Origin: Desulfobaculum xiamenense
GTDB lineage: Bacteria; Desulfobacterota; Desulfovibrionia; Desulfovibrionales; Desulfovibrionaceae
NCBI RefSeq assembly: GCF_011927665.1
Contig: NZ_JAATJA010000005.1
Coordinates: forward strand, 1 to 64,000
Length of the DNA stretch: 64,000 nt
Direction of reading: 5' to 3'
Positions within the stretch are counted from its first letter, which is position 1; each line of letters starts with the position of its first letter. The notes under the pieces were generated by a model. It was not told the origin of the DNA and made no database searches. It worked only from the letters and a program-made list of their open reading frames with translations. The translations under genes and the position numbers were made by a program. Shown here piece after piece: positions 27,268 to 35,507 of the stretch.

Positions 27268-27648
27268 ATGCTCGAAAACGGCATCATTGTCCTCATGGGC
27301 TCCGGAATGTCTCTGGCGTGCGCCCTGCTCTGCACGGAGCGCCACACCACGGGTCGAGTCTGCGCCGTGGCCGACGACCTGACCATCTCGATCAAGACGA
27401 AACGGGGCGGCATCCGCCGGTTCACACCTCTTGAAGCGCCAAAGTCGCCGAGTCCGGAATTCATCCGCGCCGTGCGCGACATGCTCACGGGCTGCACCGT
27501 GCGCTGCCGCCATGCGCCCTTCACGCGCGGGGCCAAGCCGCTCGCGGCACACGTGCGCATCGTCTCCACCCCGGGGGGAGTCGCATGCAAGGCGAGCATC
27601 GCGGGCCTGCTGCTCTCCTCCCTCGAAACGCCCGGACGGGCGGCCTAG
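27268..27648 (+). CDS. hypothetical protein with N-terminal hydrophobic segment
   Basis: A 126-residue basic protein. Residues 5-25 (IIVLMGSGMSLACALLC in part) are hydrophobic and may anchor it; the rest is a basic alpha/beta stretch with cysteines at CTVRC. GGGAGG precedes the ATG, which supports translation. Sixteen bases before a PsiE-like gene, so the two may share a transcript. No family recognised. Confidence 0.6.
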   Translation: MLENGIIVLMGSGMSLACALLCTERHTTGRVCAVADDLTISIKTKRGGIRRFTPLEAPKSPSPEFIRAVRDMLTGCTVRCRHAPFTRGAKPLAAHVRIVSTPGGVACKASIAGLLLSSLETPGRAA

Positions 27649-27663
27649 CACGGGGACGTCCGC

Positions 27664-28095
27664 ATGCGCCTTCCCGCATCCAACAAGATATTCGACACGT
27701 CCCTCAGCTTCATCCTCAACGTCGTCATCGCCTATATCATCGTCGTCCTGAACGTCGGCCTCATCCGGACGCTTTTAGGCATGAAGAGGCTGTTCGGCGA
27801 GGGAGACCTGCGTTCCGCCTACAACGAGGCGATCATCGAAATCCTGACCTTCCTGGTGATCATCGAACTGTTCAAGGGGTTCGTGGAATACTTCAAGAAC
27901 CAGCGCATCAGCCTGACCATCATGATCGACTCGGCCCTCGTCTTCGTCATCCGCGAACTGTTGGTTTCCCTCTACACCCAAGGCCATACGGAATGGCACC
28001 TGCTGGCCTCCTTCGGCATCCTCGTCCTGTGTCTGGGCATCGTACGCACCCTCGCCGTGCGCTACAGCCCGCAGGACGCACCACGTCAGGGCTGA
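27664..28095 (+). CDS. PsiE-like membrane protein
   Basis: A 143-residue protein with four hydrophobic helices. The pattern AIIEILTFLVIIELFKGFVEYF, then an Arg-rich turn (NQRISLTIMIDSALVFVIRELLV) resembles the phosphate-starvation-inducible PsiE family. Function of the family is unknown. No Pho box was recognised upstream. It follows a small hypothetical gene by 15 bases. Confidence 0.75.
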   Translation: MRLPASNKIFDTSLSFILNVVIAYIIVVLNVGLIRTLLGMKRLFGEGDLRSAYNEAIIEILTFLVIIELFKGFVEYFKNQRISLTIMIDSALVFVIRELLVSLYTQGHTEWHLLASFGILVLCLGIVRTLAVRYSPQDAPRQG

Positions 28096-28158
28096 CCCCT
28101 TTACCGCGCCCGCCATTTGTGGCATCCCCCTTGTCACACGCATGCCAAGGAGAATGCC

Positions 28159-28383
28159 ATGCCCCTTCTGGACATGAATTATCTGGAAAAACTTGAGGAA
28201 TTTCTAAACTCGGGCGATCTCGCCTTCGAGTTTGAAAACGGGGACGAGGACAAGCGCTTCGCCATCCTCGAATTTCTCGACAAGCTCATGGACGTGGCCG
28301 AAATCGCTGACGCGCAGGCCACCAAGCTCATCTTCAAGGATGGCTATCTCGAAGCGCTCTCGGGCGTGAACGCCCAGAAGTAG
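28159..28383 (+). CDS. small acidic hypothetical protein
   Basis: A 74-residue acidic helical protein beginning MPLLDMNYLEKLEEF. AAGGAG lies six bases before the ATG; the longer in-frame reading from 28117 lacks a ribosome-binding site. The final 40 bases overlap the 3' end of rsmG on the other strand, tail to tail. No domain recognised and no signal for export. Confidence 0.72.
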   Translation: MPLLDMNYLEKLEEFLNSGDLAFEFENGDEDKRFAILEFLDKLMDVAEIADAQATKLIFKDGYLEALSGVNAQK

Positions 28384-28997
28384 CGGGACTTGCCGCCGGT
28401 CTCGTACTCGCGCGAGCCAACGGACCGCCAGCCCGGAGCCTCGGCCATGTCGTCCGGCATGGGCGCATTGGCGAGGATGATGCACAGCCCGTTCGCTTGC
28501 AGACGCGGCAGCGCGAAGGCCAGCACCTCGGGCCACGGTCTGAAGGCGCGGCTCAGGATGAGATCCACGGGAAAAAGCTCCTCCGGCAGCTCCTCGACAC
28601 GGCAGCCAAGGGCGGACGTCCGCGCAAGACGCAGGCGCGAGAGCGCATAGCGCATGAAGGCCACACGCTTTTCGCGGATTTCGACCATGCGGTACTCGCC
28701 GCGCTCCCAGAACACGCGCAGCGGAATGCCCGGCAGCCCGGCCCCGGCTCCGAGGTCGAGGGTAGAAGGCTCCGCGGCCACGGGCAACTCGGCAAGAAAA
28801 TCCGCAAGGTGCCAACTGTCCGCCACAAGGTCGGAGAGGACGCGCGTCCAGTCACCATGCGCCACGAGGTTCATGGCCTTGTTCCACTTGAGCAGGGCAT
28901 CGAGATACAGCGAGAGGAGCCTTGCCTGTTCCGCAGTGATGGAGCGACCAAGGCGCGCAGCCTGTTCGGCGACATTTTCAGGGGTGGGCTTTCCCAT
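28344..28997 (-). CDS. rsmG: 16S rRNA (guanine-527 N7)-methyltransferase
   Basis: A 217-residue methyltransferase. LLKWNKAMNLVAHGD near residue 40 and the SAM-binding TLDLGAGAGLPGIPLRV with the following VEIREKRVAFMRY are typical of RsmG (GidB). It methylates G527 of 16S rRNA; loss often gives low streptomycin resistance. Here it is not beside mnmG, as it is in many bacteria. Its 3' end overlaps the 74-residue gene on the opposite strand by 40 bases. Confidence 0.94.
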   Translation of the reverse strand: MGKPTPENVAEQAARLGRSITAEQARLLSLYLDALLKWNKAMNLVAHGDWTRVLSDLVADSWHLADFLAELPVAAEPSTLDLGAGAGLPGIPLRVFWERGEYRMVEIREKRVAFMRYALSRLRLARTSALGCRVEELPEELFPVDLILSRAFRPWPEVLAFALPRLQANGLCIILANAPMPDDMAEAPGWRSVGSREYETGGKSRYFWAFTPESASR

Positions 28998-29144
28998 GAC
29001 AATCCTTTAATGAAGAGATGATTTTCGCGCGGGGCAGGCAATGGCATAGCCCGCCGCGAAAAGCAAGGCCCACGCCACGCACTTGACATCCACCGGCGCG
29101 GAGCGCTACGCCGCCGTGCTACACACCATAGTGGAGGGAACGCC

Positions 29145-30095
29145 ATGAACGCAAACAATCCGCTTACCGCGGTCATCTTTCCGGGGCAAGGCTCGCAGGT
29201 CAAGGACATGGGCCGCGACCTCGCCGAGAGCGACAGCGATTACATGTACCTCTGGCAGCAGGCCGAGGCCATCTCGCGCCAGCCGCTCAGGGAAATCTAC
29301 TGGGGTGGGGACGACCACGACATGGCGGACACGAGGGCCCTGCAACCGGCCATGACCGTGTGCTGCCTCTCGCTGTGGATGTACGCCTCCAAGCGGCTTG
29401 CCGCCGACTGCTTCGCCGGACACAGCCTCGGCGAATACGCCGCGCTGGCCGCCGCGAAGGTTCTTTCCGTGGATCAGACGCTGGAGCTCGTGTCCCTGCG
29501 CGGCCGCCTGATGGCCGAAGCGGGTTGCGAGGACGACGGCATGCACGCCATCCTCAAGCTCTCCCTGAAGAACACCGAGGAAGTAGTTCAGGCCGTGCGC
29601 GAACGCACCGGCCTCGAAATCGGCATTGCCAACTACAACACGCCCGGCCAATTCGTGCTGAGCGGAAAGAAGGAAGCCCTCGCCGCCGCCGCCGAACTGG
29701 TGAAGGAGCTCAAGGGCCGCGCCATCCCGCTGCCGGTGTCCGGCGCGTTCCACAGCCCGCTCATCGCCGAAGCCGCCGAGGAACTGCGCTCGCAGCTCGT
29801 CGCTGCGGAGTGGAAGGCACCGAGCGCCCCCGTGTATTTCAACGTCACGGCCAGCCCCGAGGCGAATCCCGAGGCCATCCGCGACATCATGGTCCGCCAG
29901 ATGACCTCGTCCGTCCGCTGGATCGAGATCACGCGCAACCAGTACGAAGCCGGTGTGCGCACCTGGTACGAGCCCGGCCCCAAGGGCGTGCTCACCAAGA
30001 TGCTCGGTCAGAATATGGCCGAGGTGAAGGACGAATGGACCGGCAGGAGCCTCGACTCCATGGCCGCCGTTCTGGACGCGGCCCCGGGCCTCTAG
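29145..30095 (+). CDS. fabD: malonyl-CoA:ACP transacylase
   Basis: A 316-residue enzyme loading malonyl groups on acyl carrier protein for fatty acid synthesis. VIFPGQGSQ at the start, active-site Ser in [12 protein letters not shown] (GHSxGE), the Arg in LRGRLM and the catalytic His in SGAFHSPLI are present. A TTGACA at 29083-29088 with a poor -10 may be its promoter. First gene of a fabD-argS-SPOR unit. The other fatty acid synthesis genes are not in the window. Confidence 0.94.
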   Translation: MNANNPLTAVIFPGQGSQVKDMGRDLAESDSDYMYLWQQAEAISRQPLREIYWGGDDHDMADTRALQPAMTVCCLSLWMYASKRLAADCFAGHSLGEYAALAAAKVLSVDQTLELVSLRGRLMAEAGCEDDGMHAILKLSLKNTEEVVQAVRERTGLEIGIANYNTPGQFVLSGKKEALAAAAELVKELKGRAIPLPVSGAFHSPLIAEAAEELRSQLVAAEWKAPSAPVYFNVTASPEANPEAIRDIMVRQMTSSVRWIEITRNQYEAGVRTWYEPGPKGVLTKMLGQNMAEVKDEWTGRSLDSMAAVLDAAPGL

Positions 30096-30159
30096 CGGAC
30101 CCGCGACCCTGCACACAACACCACGCGCCGCCCGGCGCGGACATTGCGAGAAGAAAACG

Positions 30160-31815
30160 ATGCGCGCACAGAAATACCTGAAAAGCCTGCTTGAGAAATT
30201 CGTCGAGGACAACGGCTACACCTGGCCCGAAAAGGCCTCCATCGAGCCGCCCAAGGATGAGAAGTTCGGCGACCTCGCCACCAACCTCGCCATGATGCTG
30301 ACCAAGCAGGCGGGCAAGGCCCCCCGCGACGTCGCCGCCGCCATCGCCGACGCCATCCGTGGCAACGGCTCGGAGATCGAGAAAGTCGAGATCGCCGGTC
30401 CCGGCTTCCTGAACATCACCTTCAGCCCCGCCTTCTGGCAGCGCACCGTTCCCGCCGTGATCGAAGCGGGCGACGCCTTCGGCAACTCCGACATGGGCAA
30501 GGGCCAGAAGGCGCAGGTGGAGTACGTGTCCGCCAACCCCACCGGCCCGCTGCACATCGGCCATGGTCGTGGCGCTGCGGTGGGCGACAGCCTCGCCCGC
30601 ATCCTGCGCGCAGCGGGCTACGACACGCACACCGAATATTACCTCAATGACGCCGGCCGCCAGATGCGCATCCTCGGCAACTCCGTGTGGGTGCGCATGC
30701 AGCGCCTGCTGGGCATCGAGGTTCCCGATCCCGAAGATTTCTACAAGGGCGACTACATCATCGACATCGCCCAGCGCCTGCTCGACATCGAGGGTGAGGG
30801 CATCAAGAACCGCCCCGAGGACGAGATTCAGGAAATCTGCCGCGAGTTCGCCATGAACGACATCCTCGACGGCATCAAGGCTGACCTCGCCGACTTCAAC
30901 GTCGAGCATCAGGTGTGGTTCTCCGAAAAGAGCCTGCTGGCCACCGGCGCGGTGGACAAGACCTTCAAGCTCCTCGCCGAGAACGGCCTCGCCTACGACA
31001 AGGACGGCGCGTTCTGGTTCAAGTCCACCCAGTTCGGCGACGACAAGGACCGCGTGCTGCGCAAGTCCGACGGCTCGCTGACCTACTTCGCGTCCGACAT
31101 CGCCTACCACGACAACAAGTACGATCGCGGCTTCGACCTCTGCGTGGACATCTGGGGCGCGGACCATCACGGCTACGTGCCGCGCATGAAGGCCGCCGTG
31201 GAAGCCCTCGGCAAAAATCGCGACAGCCTCGAAGTCATCCTCGTGCAGCTCGTCAACCTGCTGCGCGGCGGCGAGCAGGTGGCCATGTCCACCCGCGCTG
31301 GCGAGTTCGAGACGCTGGCCGACGTGGTCAAGGAGACCGGCGCGGACGCCGCCCGCTTCATGTTCCTGTCCCGCAAGTCCGACAGCCACCTCGATTTCGA
31401 CCTCGAACTGGTGAAGCAGAAGACCATGGACAATCCGGTGTACTACGTGCAGTACGCCCACGCCCGCATCTGCTCCGTGATGGCCAAGGCCGCCGAGCGC
31501 GGTATCGCCCTCCCCGAGCCCAGCGCCGAACTCGTGGCCCTGCTCTCCACCGACGAGGACATCCGTCTGCTCAAGCTGCTGGCCCAGTATCCGGGCGCAG
31601 TGGAGTCCGCCGCCCGCAACCTGAGCCCCCACTTCATCAGCTACTATCTCCAGGAGCTCGCCGGAGCGCTGCATCGCTACTACCACGCCAACCAGATTCT
31701 CGGCGCGGAAACCCCCGAACTGGTGAACGCCCGCATGTGCCTGCTCGCCGCCGTGGCGCAGGTCGTGCGCAACGGCCTCGGCCTGCTCGGCGTCACCGCT
31801 CCGGAACGGATGTAG
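30160..31815 (+). CDS. argS: arginyl-tRNA synthetase
   Basis: A 551-residue class I synthetase. The HIGH motif is in [17 protein letters not shown] (residue about 132). The position of the KMSKS loop reads [10 protein letters not shown], a replacement common in ArgRS. The N-terminal Add-1 domain (about 1-110) and C-terminal DALR anticodon domain (about 430-551, AGALHRYYH) are both present, so the gene is full length. Three copies of a tRNA-Arg gene lie 16 kb away. Confidence 0.96.
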   Translation: MRAQKYLKSLLEKFVEDNGYTWPEKASIEPPKDEKFGDLATNLAMMLTKQAGKAPRDVAAAIADAIRGNGSEIEKVEIAGPGFLNITFSPAFWQRTVPAVIEAGDAFGNSDMGKGQKAQVEYVSANPTGPLHIGHGRGAAVGDSLARILRAAGYDTHTEYYLNDAGRQMRILGNSVWVRMQRLLGIEVPDPEDFYKGDYIIDIAQRLLDIEGEGIKNRPEDEIQEICREFAMNDILDGIKADLADFNVEHQVWFSEKSLLATGAVDKTFKLLAENGLAYDKDGAFWFKSTQFGDDKDRVLRKSDGSLTYFASDIAYHDNKYDRGFDLCVDIWGADHHGYVPRMKAAVEALGKNRDSLEVILVQLVNLLRGGEQVAMSTRAGEFETLADVVKETGADAARFMFLSRKSDSHLDFDLELVKQKTMDNPVYYVQYAHARICSVMAKAAERGIALPEPSAELVALLSTDEDIRLLKLLAQYPGAVESAARNLSPHFISYYLQELAGALHRYYHANQILGAETPELVNARMCLLAAVAQVVRNGLGLLGVTAPERM

Positions 31816-31870
31816 CCGCGGCTCCCCGAGCTTCGGAACAACTGCGCGACTCCACAGGAGGAGAAGCAAC

Positions 31871-32587
31871 ATGCCACTGAGCCTCAAGCTGAACGGCAAC
31901 GACTCGAAGAACGAACCCCGCGAGAAGGATACGGTGAAGGAGCCCAAGCGCTACACCGTCACCTTCTCCCTTGCGGGTCTCGTCTCCCTGTCCGTGCTGA
32001 CGCTGGTGGCCCTGTCGTGGATATTCATTCTGGGCGTGCTGGTGGGTCGTGGCTACAAGCCCGAGAAAGCCGTCCCCGAACTGGAGCGCATCATGCCCCA
32101 GGCCGAGGAACAGGCTCCCGCCACGCCCGAGGTCATCAAACCCGAGGAATTGAACTTCTACTCGGAACTGTCCCGCAAACCCGAAGAGGCGCAGGAATCG
32201 CGCCCCGAAAAGCCTGCGGTGAAAAAGGCGCCGGAGCGCCCCGCCCCGGTGAAGCCCGAACCCGTGCGCGAGACGGCCAAGCCCGCCCCCGCTCCGGAAC
32301 AGAAGCCCGTCCACGTCGTGACCCCGGCCGAGGAGTCCTACCGCTACGCCTATCAGGTGGCGTCGCTCAAGGATCTCAAGGCCGCACGGCAGTTTCAGGA
32401 CAAGCTGGCCCGCGCGGGATTGTCCTCGCGCATCGAGAAGGCCGACGCCAAGGGAACCACCTGGCACCGGGTCATCGTGAGTTTTCAGGGCACCCCCGAA
32501 GACACGCGCGACCTCAAGGCAAAGCTTGGGCAGCTCGGCATCGAAAAGCCTCTGCTCAAGGAAAAGACTCTCGTCAAGGCCCGCTAG
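31871..32587 (+). CDS. SPOR-domain membrane protein
   Basis: A 238-residue single-pass protein: cytoplasmic N terminus (1-34), one transmembrane helix (about 35-60), a Pro/Glu/Lys-rich linker (70-145) and a C-terminal SPOR domain (about 155-235; YAYQVASLKDLKAARQFQDKL, then HRVIVSFQG). SPOR domains bind denuded glycan strands at division septa. Follows argS with AGGAGGAG before the ATG and ends before a terminator. Confidence 0.9.
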   Translation: MPLSLKLNGNDSKNEPREKDTVKEPKRYTVTFSLAGLVSLSVLTLVALSWIFILGVLVGRGYKPEKAVPELERIMPQAEEQAPATPEVIKPEELNFYSELSRKPEEAQESRPEKPAVKKAPERPAPVKPEPVRETAKPAPAPEQKPVHVVTPAEESYRYAYQVASLKDLKAARQFQDKLARAGLSSRIEKADAKGTTWHRVIVSFQGTPEDTRDLKAKLGQLGIEKPLLKEKTLVKAR

Positions 32588-32606
32588 TCACCACGGCCAG
32601 ACGCCA

Positions 32607-32647
32607 AGCGGCCCCGCTCCCACAGGAGCGGGGCCGCTTTTCTTGTT
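32607..32647 (+). terminator. terminator of the fabD-argS-SPOR unit
   Basis: AAGCGGCCCCGCTCC paired with its complement around a CACA loop, followed by TTTCTTGTTT. Confidence 0.9.
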
Positions 32648-32859
32648 TCTGCGGCGAAAGTTTCCTTCACAGCGCGGCCAAGGCAGAGTACACCCCTGCG
32701 CGGTGTCATTGCCCCGTCACTTGAAGGGAATGTTTTTCCATTGCATACGCAACGATAAGGCACTTCACTTCGAGTCGAATCCATACTATGAAAACCGACT
32801 CGCATCGTCCACGTCCGTACCGGACGGACACCGAACAAATCCGATCACAAGGATCGAAC

Positions 32860-34650
32860 ATGAAGGAAATGACGCGTCCCTGGCTGAAGAGCTACGATAA
32901 GGAAGTCAGCCATACCATAGACTACGAGGCCATCCCAGTTTTCGGCTATCTGGACCGCGCGGCCAAGCGCTTCCCCAAGCGCAAGGCCATCGTCTTCCAG
33001 AACTGGAGCATCACCTACAAAAAGCTCCACCACTTGACCGAGGTCATGGCCGCCAATCTGCGCGCGCTCGGCGTGCAGCCCGGCGAGCGCATCTCGATCA
33101 TGCTCCCGAACCTGCCGCAGACCATCATCTCGTACTGGGCGGCCCTCAAGGCCGGTGCCACGGTGGTCATGACCAATCCGCTGTACATGGAGAAGGAGCT
33201 CATCCACCAGCTCAACGACGCGGATTGCCAGACCATGATCGTGCTGGACCACCTCTGGCCCAAGGTCGAGGAAGTCCGCGACAAGCTGCCGGTCAAGAAA
33301 TTCCTCGTGGTCCGCATCCCGGACTGCCTGTCCTTCCCGCTGAATCTGCTCTACGGCTTCAACGCCCGCAAGAAGGGCTTGTTCACCGGCGTTCCCTTCG
33401 ACGGCAAGACCGTCATCCCGTGGAAGCCGCTCATGAAGGGCGAGGAGCGCATCAGCCGTCCCCCGGCGGACCCCCGCGAGGACATCGCGCTGTTGCAGTA
33501 CACCGGCGGCACCACCGGCGTGTCCAAGGGCGTCATGATCACCCATCAGAACATGACGGCCAACGTCCAGCAGTGCCGGACCATCCTGCACGCCCTCGGC
33601 GAAAGCCACGAGACGTTCGTGGCGGTCATGCCCTTCTTCCACATCTACGGCCTGACCACCTGTCTCAACCTGCCCACGTCCATCGGCGCGACCATGGTCC
33701 CCGTGCCGCGCTTCGACCCGCAGGAACTGCTGACCACCCTGCACAAGCGCAAGATTTCCATCTTCCCCGGCGCACCGGCCATCTATTCCGCGCTGCTGCT
33801 CCAGAAGAATGTGAAACCCTCGGACTTCGACTCCGTGCGCTACTGCGTGTCCGGCTCCGCCGCCATCCCCGTGGAGGTGCTCGAACAGTTCAAGAAGATG
33901 ACCAGCGCCGAGATCATCGAAGGCTACGGCCTCACCGAGGCCTCGCCGGTCACGCATCTCAACCCGCTAAGCGGCGTGAAGAAGTACGGCTCCATCGGCC
34001 TGCCCTTCCCGTCCACCGATGCCCGCATCGTGGACATGGAGGTCGGCGAGCTGAACCTCGCGCCCGGCAAGCGTGGCGAACTGGTCATCCGCGGACCGCA
34101 GGTCATGAAGGGCTACTGGAACCGCCCGGACGAGACGGCCAACGCCGTGCGCAACGGCTGGCTCTACACCGGCGACATCGCCATGATGGACGAGGACGGC
34201 TACTTCTTCATCGTGGACCGCAAGAAGGACCTCATCATCACCAGCGGCTATAACGTCTACCCCCGCGAGATCGACGAGGTGCTCTACGAGCATCCCAAGA
34301 TCAAGGACGCGGTGGCCGTGGGCATCCCCCATCCCTCGCGCGGCGAGATCATCAAGGTCTACGTGGTGCTCAAGGACGGGGAATCCATGACCAAGAGCGA
34401 GGTCATCTCGTGGTGCCGCCAGAAGCTTGCCAAGTACAAGCTGCCACGCAAGGTGGAATTCCGCCCCGAGTTGCCCAAGACCATGGTCGGCAAGGTGCTG
34501 CGCCGCGCCCTGCGCGCCGAGGAAGAGAAGAAGATGCAGCGCATGGCCGAACGCCATGCGGCCCGTCAGGCCGCCAAGGCCCGTGCCGGCGCTGCGGGAG
34601 ACGACGACTCCTCTCCCGAGGCCGATCTGGAGACCGAACCCCGGGATTGA
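32860..34650 (+). CDS. long-chain fatty acyl-CoA ligase
   Basis: A 596-residue AMP-forming ligase. The P-loop-like YTGGTTGVSKGVMITHQN, EIIEGYGLTEASPVTHLNP in part (YGLTE), WLYTGDIAMMDEDGYFFIVDR in part (TGD and DR) and the C-terminal KTMVGKVLRR lysine block are in the right order. It activates fatty acids as CoA thioesters; a FadD-like use is inferred. The start MKEMTRPWL follows AAGGA; a longer form from 32788 is less likely, and TACTAT at 32784-32789 could be a -10 box. The last 40 residues are a charged Ala-rich tail. Confidence 0.92.
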   Translation: MKEMTRPWLKSYDKEVSHTIDYEAIPVFGYLDRAAKRFPKRKAIVFQNWSITYKKLHHLTEVMAANLRALGVQPGERISIMLPNLPQTIISYWAALKAGATVVMTNPLYMEKELIHQLNDADCQTMIVLDHLWPKVEEVRDKLPVKKFLVVRIPDCLSFPLNLLYGFNARKKGLFTGVPFDGKTVIPWKPLMKGEERISRPPADPREDIALLQYTGGTTGVSKGVMITHQNMTANVQQCRTILHALGESHETFVAVMPFFHIYGLTTCLNLPTSIGATMVPVPRFDPQELLTTLHKRKISIFPGAPAIYSALLLQKNVKPSDFDSVRYCVSGSAAIPVEVLEQFKKMTSAEIIEGYGLTEASPVTHLNPLSGVKKYGSIGLPFPSTDARIVDMEVGELNLAPGKRGELVIRGPQVMKGYWNRPDETANAVRNGWLYTGDIAMMDEDGYFFIVDRKKDLIITSGYNVYPREIDEVLYEHPKIKDAVAVGIPHPSRGEIIKVYVVLKDGESMTKSEVISWCRQKLAKYKLPRKVEFRPELPKTMVGKVLRRALRAEEEKKMQRMAERHAARQAAKARAGAAGDDDSSPEADLETEPRD

Positions 34651-34670
34651 GCCGCAATCCCACGCCAAAC

Positions 34671-34718
34671 GCATGAAAAAAGCCCCCGGACCAAACGGTC
34701 CGGGGGCTTTTTTCATGC
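34671..34718. terminator. bidirectional terminator
   Basis: A perfect 22-bp inverted repeat (GCATGAAAAAAGCCCCCGGA..., 4-base loop AAAC) with A tract on one side and T tract on the other, between convergent acyl-CoA ligase and azoreductase genes. It can stop both transcripts. Confidence 0.95.
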
Positions 34719-34757
34719 ACACAATCCGGCCTCGCCTCGGCGTGCTCAACGCAAACG

Positions 34758-35387
34758 CTAGAATTCAGCCACAAGGTCACGCACCTTTTCCATGGCCACA
34801 GCCCGGGCGGCATCACGCACATCCGGTCCCATGAGGGCCCCCTCCACGGCCACGCTACGCACGTCGGTCACACCCATGAAGCCAAGAATCATCTCCAGAT
34901 ACGGGGACTGGTGGTTGTACCCCTCGGCCGGGGTCCCCGGAGTGTAGACGCCCCCACGCGCATAGACCACGGCGGCCCTGCGCTTTTCCAGCATGCCGAA
35001 GTACGAGCCGTCCGCCTTCATGCCGAAAGTCAGCCCCGGCTGGGCAATAATGTCGATGTACTGCTTGAGGATGTAGGGAATGGAAAAATTCCACATGGGC
35101 ACGGCGAAGAGGTAGCGATCATGTGCCTTGAATTCGTCGATAATCTCCTCCACCCGCCCCCACGCCTCGCGCTCGGTGAGGCTATGCTCGCGCCCGTGCA
35201 TGATGTTGTACTTGGCCTGAATCACGAAGCCGTCAAAGGCAGGAAGTTCCGCATCGAAAAGATTTTTCGTGGTCACGGTGGCGCCGGGATTGGCATCCCG
35301 CCACGCGGCGGCGAACGCATCGGCCACGGCCAGCGAATGGGAGCGTCCTCCACGCGGAGAGGCCTTGACGTACAAAAGCGAACTCAT
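34758..35387 (-). CDS. azoR: FMN-dependent NADH-azoreductase
   Basis: A 209-residue flavodoxin-fold quinone/azo reductase. LLYVKASPRGGRSHSLAVAD binds FMN phosphate, VPMWNFSIPYILKQYID (PMYNFxxPxxLK) and YARGGVYTPG are AzoR signatures. It probably reduces quinones as protection against electrophiles. GGAGGAG precedes the ATG at 35387. Stands alone between a terminator and a divergent sensor kinase. Confidence 0.92.
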   Translation of the reverse strand: MSSLLYVKASPRGGRSHSLAVADAFAAAWRDANPGATVTTKNLFDAELPAFDGFVIQAKYNIMHGREHSLTEREAWGRVEEIIDEFKAHDRYLFAVPMWNFSIPYILKQYIDIIAQPGLTFGMKADGSYFGMLEKRRAAVVYARGGVYTPGTPAEGYNHQSPYLEMILGFMGVTDVRSVAVEGALMGPDVRDAARAVAMEKVRDLVAEF

Positions 35388-35507
35388 GGACTCCTCCTTC
35401 ACGACAATCGGTCATGGTTACAATCCCCATCCAATCTGTTATGACAATGGAAAACGACGTCTGTCAAAAGCATTCGCGCAGAAGGCAAATATCGCACCGG
35501 AGGCTTC

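Noticed and set aside
28120-28136. Possible sigma-54 promoter (TGGCATCCCCCTTGT) before the 74-residue gene
   Set aside because: The -24 GG is fine and spacing is right, but the -12 dinucleotide is GT instead of GC, which usually abolishes function.
30160-31815. Missing KMSKS motif in arginyl-tRNA synthetase as a defect
   Set aside because: Many genuine ArgRS enzymes lack a canonical KMSKS; the rest of the protein is complete.
29992-31947. A 651-codon open frame on the minus strand across argS
   Set aside because: Shadow of argS; Val/Gly/His/Ala-rich low-complexity composition and no start signal. The same holds for 4231-5718 and 38031-39839.
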